Of a DNA stretch of 64,000 nt, positions 54,692 to 64,000 are shown in pieces. Source of the stretch: Tetradesmus obliquus (taxonomy: Eukaryota; Chlorophyta; Chlorophyceae; Sphaeropleales; Scenedesmaceae); NCBI GenBank assembly GCA_030272155.1, contig CP126195.1:248001-312000 (forward strand). The letters are read 5' to 3'. Each line of letters starts with the position of its first letter. The stretch's first letter is position 1. The notes under the pieces were generated by a model. It searched no databases and was not told where the DNA came from. It worked only from the letters and a program-made list of their open reading frames with translations. Made by a program: the position numbers and the translations under genes.

Positions 54692-56540
54692 CAGCATGTT
54701 GACTGTTGGCACCTTTCACAGTGAAGGATTAGACGGTGGCATACAATGGTTGCAGTGTGTGACAGTGTGATCCCAAGAGCAAACAGCAGCAGACAACAGA
54801 GACTGCCAGTCTGCAAGCAGCTTGCAATGCACCTTGATGCTGTGCTGATATTCTACCTGCTGCCAGGGACAGGCTGCTGCTTAGTGTTGCTCATGCCATC
54901 CACACTCTCCTTTGCCTGCTGCTTTACAGGGCTATTCAAACTTGCAGTGCGGTCTGCAACCACTTATGTTGCGGCACTTACCATGCCATACAGCTGCACG
55001 CATCCGTCCACGCGCGCCGCCACCACAAAGCCTCGCCGCACCGCCACGCTGCAGCACGGCTGCCCTGCCTCCGCTGCAGCCACACACTGCAAACTCTGCT
55101 CATCCTTGATCTGCCACACGCACAGCCTGCCCTGGTCATCGCAGCTGACCAGCTCGCTGCCTAAGTCATCTGCCCACGCGCCCCGCCTCGACTGGTAGGA
55201 TGAGCCCAGGCAGGTGATGGGCCTGCTGTGCTGCCCGCTGAGAGTAACAGTGGGCCGGATCACAGGCCCTGGTGCCACGCTGAACACCTGCAGGGCAGCA
55301 GTGTGAGGCCATGTGGGAACAGGCGCTTGAGGTAGGGCCGTACTTGGGCCGCAGGTACAGCAGGGTTCGGGCAGGGGGGCTTCTGGACCAGCATTGCTTG
55401 AAGGTGCGCAGTTGTCCATTTACCATGCCTAAAACTGTCATTTTACAGCACACTGCTGTGAAAAACAGCACTCAGGAGCTGCGGAGCAGGAAGCACAATA
55501 TGCTGCAGTTGCAACAGTTTGATGAGCACCGCAGTTGCAATGCATCAACAAGCAACAGGCGCACAGCAGGATGAACTGCGCATGTTCCTGCAAGCTCCCT
55601 GGGCTGTAGCCCAGCACGCGTGCGCCTGACGCCCGCACCTGTATGTTGCCGCTGCTGCAGCCCGCGCACAGCAGCACGCCGCCTGCCTCGCTGACAGTGA
55701 AGCACAGCCCTCGCACGAAGTCTGCGTGCTGTGTGCTGGCTGGCTCTGACCTTGGCAGCTTCCACACGTACAGCAGGTTGGCGCCAGTTTCATCCCACAC
55801 CTGGCAGCAGCAGCGCAGTGGCAAGCTGTGGTAATGAGCTGCTGCATATGTGTGACAGCCGCCAGCTGAGCGTTGCGATTTTGGGACGCTGCTCTCTGCT
55901 CGCAGTGACTGAAACTGCTGGGCGGTACTGCCTCCAGCATGTTGGTAGCTGAGAGCTCCTATGCTGTGGTTGCCCGATGGTCAGGCTGATGCTGCAGCAC
56001 TCATGCTGCTGAAATCAATCAACTGTTGGATTGCACGAACAGCAGCTGACACACCTGCAGGCCCCCTTCATTGCCCAGCACCAGCAGGTTCTGCCCATCC
56101 ACTGTGCAGGATATGGCCGACTGCACCAAGCTGTTGTCTTGCGTGTCAACCTGAAGCGCATGCAGCTAGCTGTCAGCTTCATGCAGCAGCCCATGCAAAC
56201 AGCAGCATGCCAAGGAGCATGTTGATCACCTCGTGCAAGTGCTGTGGGATGGCTGCTGTGGTTGCGTGTTGTAGTGAGCTAAAATTCGACGTGACTGCGC
56301 ACCTTTTTGACGTCTACTTTGGCGTCTGAGTCTACTGGGATGCCTTGCAGCGCTGCCCCCTGCATGCACGGCTACCTGTTCAGCACCTGCAGTTCCAGGC
56401 TGGACAGCAACTGGTTCAAGGTTGCAGGCTGTGGTACCCACAGATCTGGTGTGCACATATGCTAGTCCGGATGAGCCCAAGGCGCATAAATTGTTGTAAA
56501 TCAGGGATGGAGAAGGCCTCAAGGCCACCTGCAGAAACAT
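54037..56540 (-). CDS. WDR54: WD-repeat protein, WDR54-like
   Basis: Seven exons join in phase to 352 residues (human WDR54 has 334): 56540-56376, 56359-56303, 56150-56055, 55800-55639, 55287-54982, 54645-54502 and 54165-54037. The N-terminus MFLQVALRPSPSLIYNNLCA parallels human MFRRERSIPLRGSAAALCNN. Blade sequences include SGQHSRPITCLGSSY, ELVSCDDQGRLCVWQIKDEQ, GFVVAARVDGCVQLYGM and VATAAEDCTLGVWALP; the C-terminal block RLTGAAFCGQGADSVAAVAY matches the end of the family. A single seven-bladed propeller is expected. The family's molecular role is poorly defined. Two introns (54166-54501 and 55288-55638) each contain a copy of the dispersed repeat. The intron between exons 1 and 2 would be only 16 nt as drawn, so that boundary, though frame-consistent, needs transcript evidence; the segment may instead be continuous coding with a small error. 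Confidence 0.82.
54282..54341 (+). repeat. Dispersed repeat family, copy C, in a WDR54-like intron
   Basis: CAGCATTGCTTGCAGGTGAA, CGGTTGTGCATTT, ATGCCTGAAACTGTCAT match copy B. The GC-rich first part is missing. Confidence 0.75.
55363..55448 (+). repeat. Dispersed repeat family, copy D, in a WDR54-like intron
   Basis: GGGCAGGGGGGCTTCTGGAC, CAGCATTGCTTGAAGG and CATTTACCATGCCTAAAACT follow copy B almost base for base over about 80 nt. Confidence 0.8.
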
Positions 56541-57797
56541 CAGCAACAGCAGGCCTGAGCACCTGCTTCACATCAATAGGTATCCAGCTGCATGCCGGCG
56601 TGTGCGATACTGCAAGTAATGCAACCTGGTACTAATCAGCAGACGGTTGAGAGTCCGAACGCACCCTTACGACATTGTCTTCTCGATACATGCTGCTGCT
56701 GATTGATGAGGATGCACTGCTTTTGTGCTGTCTGGAAGGGTAAAAAACAAGACATTACTGGAATACATGTTAAGCATAATTTATTCATCATCACCTCCGG
56801 CAAAGGGATGGGCAAACACCTGGTGCGTTCGAACTCGTCAGGTTTGACTGTTACACGCACGGTCCAGTTTCCACCGTGAACTGTTCAGCGTTTGAATGTA
56901 AAGGCATCAAGATATCTTAGATATATGACTAGATGCAGAAACCTGCAGTGAAGTCTGCCGGCAGTGGTCTTGGCAAAATGACCTGACGCAGGCTGCAGGA
57001 CCCTCCACCAACAGCTGGCAACAGGCTTTTGCTGCTGTACCGCTCAGTAAACGGTGTACAACTAGCTTAAACTACAGTGGGGTTCACCTCAGTAGCGATG
57101 TATGGGCCGCTCAGCAGATTATTGTCACCAGTGCCCAGCTGGTCTGCACACCCGGGTGTGCACCGGGCCCGGTGTGGCTGGGCCCGCCGACCGCACATGG
57201 CTGCCAGTTGCTGGACAGATCCTGCAACACCTGCAGGTTGGCCGCCGCCCAGGATTCTCAAGAGCCTTGATTTCAACACAATGTGCATCACTATTTGAAG
57301 TTCACTGAACACAAGATACACTGGATGCAGCGCCCCTGCTTCTGGTCACCAGACAAGGCAGGTTGCCACCATTGCACAGTTACCAGGTAGCACTCCCCTT
57401 TGCACGAAGGAGAGCCCCGTTCATACTTACCATCAGATGGTTCGAGGCTGTAAAGGTGCAGAGAAGGTCTAAAGGAACGACCTACAGCCAAGTAACGTGC
57501 ACACGCAGCAGGGTCGCCCCGGGGTTGTCACAACGGGCAAGCCACCCGACCGCTGTTCAATGTGGCTTCTTTGCAGAGGTCTCAGACTATGACACGAATC
57601 TATGCAACATTTGGTCAGGTACTTCGTCGAGAGGAAAGGTTCCTACTGTTCACGGTTTTCGGGACATCAACTCTTCCGCTTTACACACCGCTTGGCCCCG
57701 TAAACGCTAGTAATAAGTAGAAACCGTTTACCTATTGGCGCTGTTCACACAGCGTATTGATCAAGTGTTCGGTTCTGGGAGCAGCAGCACGGCAACC
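56541..57797. other. Intergenic region, repeat-poor
   Basis: No gene supported. The stretch lacks CTG runs and reads differently from the rest of the window. Minus-strand frames such as 56860-56636 (VKPDEFERTRCLPIPLPEV) look protein-like but could not be assigned or joined. It should contain the promoters of both flanking, divergently transcribed genes. Confidence 0.4.
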
Positions 57798-58438
57798 ATG
57801 GGGGCTTGCCACTGCTTCCTGGCGCTGCTGTTTGGCGTAGTACTAACGATACAAGCACACGGACAAAATCTGAATGTAGACAAACTACAAGGCAGCTGCT
57901 ACACTGGTGTGTGCAGCAGCAGCGCACACTTCTGTCAGCACTCCCATCCTCCACTGCAGTCCTCAGCCATACACCTTTTAACTCCCCTCATCACAGCATG
58001 ATCACCACCTGCATTCCTCCTTTCCTGCAGGCCTGGCTGTGCTGCGGCTGAAGACAGCTGCCAGCAACTGTCAGGACCGCGCACGCGACACGCGCCCGCT
58101 CACTGCCCCCATGGACTTGGCCACAGACCTGCCATGGGACTGCATGGAGTCACTGGTGGTGTCAGTGGAGGGCTGCAAGGTAAGAGCAGCAGCAGCAGCA
58201 GCAGCATTCAGCATGCCCAGCGTCACTTGCCTGCAGCATCATGGCATAGGGCTGTGCCCGGCGCATCCTCTCCTCATGTGCTGCATACGGCAGCAGATTG
58301 CGGACACAGCCGCTGCCGCAAGAGTGAAAATCATTGCCGAATCCGCTGGGTGGCACTGGCTTCTTGACAGGTGTTACAGCCGCCTGCTCAAAGCACATGC
58401 ACGCATATTGATCATCATCAACGTGTTGCCACTTGGTG

Positions 58439-58495
<57 letters not shown>

Positions 58496-61143
58496 CAGGT
58501 GTCCATAATCCCTATGCGCAATGCCAGCGCGCTGCTGCCTGGCTTTTCATGCAACTGGCTGGAGTACAGGGGCTACGTGGACTCAAGTAAGCAGCGGACT
58601 GCAGCAGCCAGCACACATGGCTCCACTGGCGCTTCTGTTGCAGTGTACAGATGCCAGTTCCACATGCCTGTCTGCTGGCCCAGCTGCAGCCCCCCAAAAT
58701 CTGCGTCATGAGTGCACCCCACACACAGCTCTCCCTGCATAAACACTCCACTGCTGTACCACCGCCTGCCATGGTTGGCCAATCCCTTCCCTAACACGCT
58801 GCAACACCTTATTACCTGCCACCGCAGCCACCAGCGCCCAGCTAGCCGCCTGGACGCGCCCCATCAGCGCCGCCAGGTGGGTACTGTACAACACAAACCT
58901 CACCAGCTGGCGCCAGCAGGGCGTGGGCACTGTCTCAATCGGCAGCCTGGTGCGCGCCTTAGAGCACGTGCAAAGGAGAGATCCCAACCTGCCCATCTCG
59001 CAGCTGATGCGTCAGCAGGAGCTCGTCGCGCTGCTCAAAAACTACCGCAACTTCAACATGCAGCTGGATGCAGATGAGGCAGCAGATGAGGCAGCTGCGC
59101 CAGGTCAGCAGCAGATGCAGCAGCCGCTGGCGCCAGGGGATATCAGGCTGGGCAAGAGGCTGCTGCAGTACAACAAACACCAGTCGGCCTCAGCTGCTGG
59201 TGGCGGGCGCGAGCCTGCACCTGCTCCTGCTGAGCAGCCTGTGCCTCAGCCTGCTGCAGTGCCGCCGCCAGCCACACCAGCAGCAGCACCCAAGGCGAGG
59301 GACCCCGCTGACATGCCTATTGTTGCACAGCAGCCAGCAGCGCAGGCACAGCAGCCAGCAGCGAAGGCACAGCAGCCAGCTGAAGAACATCCGTGGTCAA
59401 AGTATTTCGATGGTCCTGCAGCAAAACCAGCAGAAGCACCAGCAGAAGCGGCTGCTGCTGCAGCTGCTGCAAAAACACAGCCTGTAGCAGAACAGGAGCC
59501 AGCTGGTCCAGATCCGCGTGCAAAGTTCTTTGTCGATCCTCCAGCAAATGCAGCAACAGCACCAGCACCGGCAGGAGGGGCTGCTGGAGCTGCTGCTGGA
59601 ACACAGCCTGCAGCACACCAGCAGCCGGATTCCTCAGCAAAGGCAGGAGCAGGGCCAGCACCAGCAGCAGCGCAGCAGGCAGCCGAGGCAGACCCGCGCT
59701 CACAGTTCTTCATTGAACCTCCAGCAAAGGCAGCAGCAGCGCCAGCACCTGCTGCTGCAGGCAAGCCTGCAGGCAAGGAGCCGGAGCTAGTTGTTGACCC
59801 TCCCGTGTTCACTGCTGACCGGCCGCAAGGCCTGCCCGCTGCAGTAGCTGAAGTGGCAGAGGCAGCAGCAGCGCAGGCGGCAGCTGAGGCAAAGCCGGTG
59901 CAGTCTGACAAGCCGGTGCTGCCACCTGGCGTGGAGGCTGATGTTGGAACTGGCCTCGCGTCCAGTCCTGTTGAATGGTGGGTGCCCCAGCAGCAGTGGT
60001 GTGTCTGTGTGGGACGCATGTTGAGCAGGCAGGGGCACGATGAGCATTTGAAAGTGCTGCAGCATGTACCAATTGTACTCTACAGTATCGCAGTTGTCAG
60101 CAGCAGATGCACACGCTGCTGTGCCCACCCTGCCTGCTGCGAAAAGAGTGCCACTGACATCAGCGTATCCTGACGCAACCCTGTGTGCTGCCGCTGTGCA
60201 TGCTTTCCGCCTGCCCTCTTCGCTGCTGCCACCAGGCAAAAGAAGCTGGCCGACATGTTCAACGGCAATGGCTCGCTGCTGCATGCTGACGTGCCCAACA
60301 ACATCATCGTGCTGTTCCACAACAGGCGCTGCAACCTGACGTACGAGGTGGGTGGCTGCCGTGCTGCTGCTGATCACCAGAAAGGTCCATGCTGCTGTTG
60401 CCTGCTGCTGCAGCCTGCAGAGTAGACGGAACAGTGCATCTTGCTGCTATACCTGCTGGTGCTTTTTTTGCTGTTGGCAAGACTCGTGACAGCTGGTACA
60501 TGCTGCCATGCACACTCTCACCTTCGCAGGCTGTGCAGCACCAAGGGCGCACCTTAGCGCACCATGCCAAGCATGCCATGGCAGCAATTAATCAACAATA
60601 TCTCCATCCAATATCATGCTTCTTGTACACTGGAGCGCTGACCCCATCACACCTGCCGCACCACTGCCCCTGCTGCTTGCGCTGTGCGCAAAGATTGTCA
60701 GTGGCGGCCTGCTCACCCTAGGCGAGGTGGACAGGAGCACCGTTGGCAAGCTTGCCATGCCTGCCATTGAGCCTTTCAGGGAGCCCTACGTGCTCGAAGT
60801 GCAGCCAGACGCACTTGCGCAAGCAGCATCAGGCAGCTCAGGGGGCTGGCTTGGCCTTGGAAACATGTTTGGCCCCCAGAGCAAGTCTGCAAAGGTCTCC
60901 ATGGTGGTGATCATTGCCGTGCTGGGTGCTGTGCTGCTGGGGGCAGTCATGTGCCTGTGCGTGCGGCTGGCGCGCGCCGGAAAGCACAGGCATGAGTATG
61001 TGCGGGGCAGCATGTTTGATGATGGGGTCGGGGTGCGGCCGGTGCCTGGCGGGCGGCTGAGTCAGCGGCAGCCTGGTGCCACTGCCGGCATGAGCAGGCT
61101 GGAGAGACACGCACAGTCACTCAGGGAAACAGGTGGGATGTGA
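57798..61143 (+). CDS. Unrecognised type I membrane protein with Pro/Ala/Gln-rich ectodomain
   Basis: Seven exons join in phase to 714 residues: 57798-57906, 58031-58179, 58499-58586, 58828-59977, 60236-60347, 60530-60624 and 60702-61143. The N-terminus is a signal peptide (GACHCFLALLFGVVLTIQAH). The first 160 residues hold Cys-containing conserved-looking segments (ASNCQDRARD, DLPWDCMESL, NTNLTSWRQQGVGTVSIGSL). A low-complexity region carries a repeated motif: HPWSKYFDGPAA, DPRAKFFVDPPA, DPRSQFFIEPPA. Next is a block with NNIIVLFHNRRCNLTYE. One transmembrane helix near the C-terminus (VVIIAVLGAVLLGAVMCLCV) is followed by a basic cytoplasmic tail of about 65 residues. Exons 6 and 7 join only if a 77-nt intron (60625-60701) is removed. 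I do not recognise the family; a cell-surface or endomembrane glycoprotein is likely. Confidence 0.72.
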
Positions 61144-62980
61144 GGAATGGTGACAGCCTGTCTGTACTTGTCTGTCGGAGTGCTTGTGTTTGAACAGCCG
61201 CCGTGTACTTGTATGATCGGTTCCGGAGTAGAGGCCGGCAGCAGCTTGCGCTCTTGCTCAATGTGAACGAGAAGCTCTGCACTGTACAGTTCGCGCCCTC
61301 TGCAATGCTGAGCTTCATTGCTAGTGTCCGCAGTGAAGCCTCTTGGTGTCTCTCAGTGGCTCTCAGTGTCACCTGTGGCTGGCATTGTATGCATGCGCAT
61401 AGGTTTATACACTGCAACCAATCAGGTCGTTTTTGTGTGGCGTTGTGTGCAGGGCAAAGCACAGCTCACTCCTCCAGCATAATCCCCTGCCTCACGTGGC
61501 GGAGGCGCAAGTGATGCCAGGAGCGATGCTTTAGCGGTCCTCGGGACAACGTGGTGTTCAAGGTCACTAAAGCAAGCCCTCCTCGTTCTGTGCTACATTC
61601 CTTGTCGGTACTGGCCTCAGCAGTACTGCTGTGAGACGAGTCTGCAGTGCTGTGGCTTCAGAGGTGTCTGTTCGGTGCGCGAAAGGCAGAGCAGGGAGGA
61701 CGGGGCGTGATGGTTGGCAAGGCTACTGAGACTGTAAAAGCCGCTGTATATTCTTTGTTGAACGTTGTGTATGCTCTCCTGCGGGCGGTGGCTCATGGCG
61801 AGGGGTGCGGCACTAAGCCGTGCTGAGTCACATGTCTGGATGTAAGTTTTAGCGTTGCCCTGCACGAGTGTGAGGTTTGGGGTTGGCAGTGGGGTGGTGG
61901 TGACGCTTCCTGCCTTTGATCTCATCTGCTGTTGGCCATTCTGCTGCGTATATTTGAAGTGTGGATTCAGGTGGTTTCGGTGTCATCAGTGACATGATTG
62001 TCATTACACCTGCTGCCAGCATTGCAGCAGGCGTGCATGGTGTCAGGAGCCATGTCTCAACATTGGGTGTTGCTGCTTGCAAGCTGCAGCTGGGTGCTGA
62101 GCAGCACCGGAATCGGGCACATGCCCAGCATGGTGTAGACTACTTGCGATGCATCATTGACGAAACAAACTTGCACACACCTGCTGACAGTGACAACAGC
62201 CGTGTTATGTCCAGTGTACAGGGCGGAAGGCTTTTCAGCAGATGTGGTGCAGGAAGCAGACCATTTTTAAAAATTATTTGTCAGCATGTTGTGTGCAGGG
62301 TCTTGCAGTGACATGAACATGCACTGTCCAAGCTCTTGTTTGTGTGCAGCCTGCGTGCCGCCTTGCATCATGTGTGTTGGCTGGTGTAGCTGGATCCTAC
62401 TGCTACAAATCAGCACACAATTGCCAGGCTGGCAGCTTGATGGCAGGTCCACGAGGCCGCAGTCAAGCAGTGCTGCGCGGCATTCAAGTTCATGATGATG
62501 TTTCAAACCCTGTTACAACCAACACTGTGATGTTTTGCTGCTGCCAGCATCTGGCATGACACTGTCAACGGTTGACAGTGACTGTGCATGGCTGCTGTCT
62601 ACCATGCATACGTGCAGGCATGAGGCACCATCATCTGGTGTTGCAAATTTGTGTTCACGAGCTGTTGTTTTGCACTGGGCTTTCAGCCCTGCCTGGCAGT
62701 GCCAGGTCTGTAACCACCCAAGCCCTAGTGACACTGTTAGCTGGCCATCAGCTGGGAACTTTCTTCAGTGGTGTATGTTACAGCCGTTGCTGCGCTCCGG
62801 GCCTCACGAACTCAGCAGAGGTCGTCTCATGGCCTGTCCTGAGCAACACGGCTATCAGCTTCACAGTGACACCTGTCCACATGGTAGCAGCAACGACATG
62901 CTGATGATTGCATGCTGAGTTGATCGTAGTGTGCAGTCTTGTTCGTGCATACGAGCTGAATGCTCTAGCTTTAACACGAG
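61144..62980. other. Intergenic region, no supported gene
   Basis: A TGTAA at 61733-61737 may end the upstream transcript. Open frames between 62280 and 62900 show no domain, and their phases disagree. The last few hundred bases should hold the promoter of the coiled-coil gene. Confidence 0.45.
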
Positions 62981-63916
62981 ATGGCCTGGTTAACCAACAT
63001 CAGCACGCTTACGCAAAGCCTGCAGGCAGCAGCTGAACAAGCGACGGATGTAGTTCGAGCAGTCGGTCTGGATGGACACCTCGTAAGTACATGCTGCTGG
63101 CTGCACCTGCGCGTGTTCTCATGGTGCCTTGCTGTTCATTGCCCTGCTGTGCTTGCAGCTTCTTCCTGCAAGTGCTGATACTCTTGATTGATGCCCTGTG
63201 ACACACGCAGGAGCAAGCAAGGCATCAATTCACCGACCAGCTCAGCAACTTAGCCACCAGCGTGCTCACCATTGAGCCAGGCACACAGCCAGCTGGGACT
63301 GCAGCTAGAGCAGCAACAGCATCTCCAAGCGGCGCTGCCAGGAAGCATGCACAGCAAGGGGCAGTGCCAGCAGCAGCAGGATCTCCGCAGTCTTCTTCGG
63401 CTTCAGGGGAGGCATTTGATGCAGATGGCTTTGCCAGCATACCGCTGGAGCCTGCAGGAGATGAGGTGCGTAGCAGTTGGCGGCGGTTGCTGCTGCAGAC
63501 TCACAACTGCACACAACATGGAGCTACCAGTCCCTCAACACATTTGCTCCTGGCTGCAATAGCAGCTGTTTGTAAGCGCGGCATGCCTGCCCGTGATTTC
63601 ACAGTGTTGTGATGCACAAAATTTTGCTTTGCTCCACTCTCCACTATCTGAGCCTTCTTTGTCCCCTCCTGTCCTGCAGGGCCCCCTCAAGCTGCTGGGC
63701 TCGCCCACAGCAGCCCTGGCAGCCGCAAAAGCCCGCCTGAGCAGCAGCAGCACCACCGCCACCGCCACATCCAGCAGCCTGGCAAAGGAAAACGCAGCGC
63801 TTAAAGCAAGGCTGGCAAAGGTTGAGGAGGCGGCAGCGGAGGCGCTGGGGGAGCTGCAGGACGCACAGGATGAGCTGGATGCACACAAGGAGGCGCGCCA
63901 GGCGGCAGAGCAGCAG
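62981..63916 (+). CDS. Coiled-coil protein, golgin-like, 5' exons only
   Basis: Three exons join in phase: 62981-63082, 63211-63465 and 63680-63916. The gene runs off the right edge after 198 residues. It starts MAWLTNISTLTQSLQAAAEQ and continues with EQARHQFTDQLSNLA. A low-complexity linker of Ala, Ser, Pro and Gly follows, then an acidic DADGFASIPLE, and finally a heptad-like coiled coil (LAKENAALKARLAKVEEAAA, then LGELQDAQDELDAHKEAR). A short amphipathic N-terminus, disordered linker and long coiled coil are the plan of plant golgin-candidate proteins. The C-terminus that would settle the family (GRIP, TMF or transmembrane) is outside the window. Confidence 0.72.
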
Positions 63917-64000
63917 GTGGGCTCAGGTTTTGGTGAGACGGCTTGGTTGCTGGATGCGCTGCATGTTGTGGACTTTTACAGCAGCAACAGAGGGTGAGCT

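Overview
This is nuclear DNA from a green alga. Most likely it is a chlorophycean close to Scenedesmus/Tetradesmus; the genus is my inference, not something the sequence proves. The evidence is a stress light-harvesting gene (LHCSR), many short GT-AG introns, GC-rich coding DNA, abundant (CTG)n/(CAG)n runs, plant-type proteins (STP/HUP-like hexose carrier, AtEH1/Pan1-like endocytic protein, plant-style LRRs) and TGTAA-type polyadenylation signals.

Layout: 81-822 (-) 5' exons of LHCSR, cut by the window edge. 2214-3042 a short non-autonomous hAT element. 4839-8260 (-) a mitochondrial carrier, head-to-head with 8586-14739 (+) NADH hydroxypyruvate reductase. 16407-22494 (+) an STP/HUP-like sugar/H+ symporter. 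23280-27682 (-) an ER-type UDP-glycosyltransferase with broken frames. 27.7-30.4 kb is gene-poor, with a tRNA-like sequence. 30381-38109 (-) phosphatidylinositol 4-kinase beta. 38700-46499 (+) an EH-domain protein of the TPLATE-complex type. 47435-52147 (-) a papain-type protease fused to leucine-rich repeats. 54037-56540 (-) a WDR54-like protein. 57798-61143 (+) an unrecognised type I membrane protein. 62981-end (+) the start of a coiled-coil, golgin-like gene. Exon joins were checked by reading phase wherever exact coordinates are given.

The most unusual property cuts across the genes. Introns in at least six unrelated genes hold tandem, partial copies of the adjoining exon edge. Each copy carries the splice site plus about 20-100 nt of exon. 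Some lie upstream of a 3' splice site (AG plus exon start) and some downstream of a 5' splice site (exon end plus GT). The extreme case is six copies of one exon start in the hydroxypyruvate reductase gene. A similar echo surrounds the stop codon of the LRR gene. I call these 'exon-edge echoes'; they look like a genome-wide mode of intron growth.

Functionally the genes are ordinary housekeeping: photoprotection, probably photorespiration (reductase plus carrier), sugar uptake, glycosylation, phosphoinositide signalling, endocytosis and proteolysis. I saw no CRISPR array, rRNA, or retrovirus- or virus-like element.
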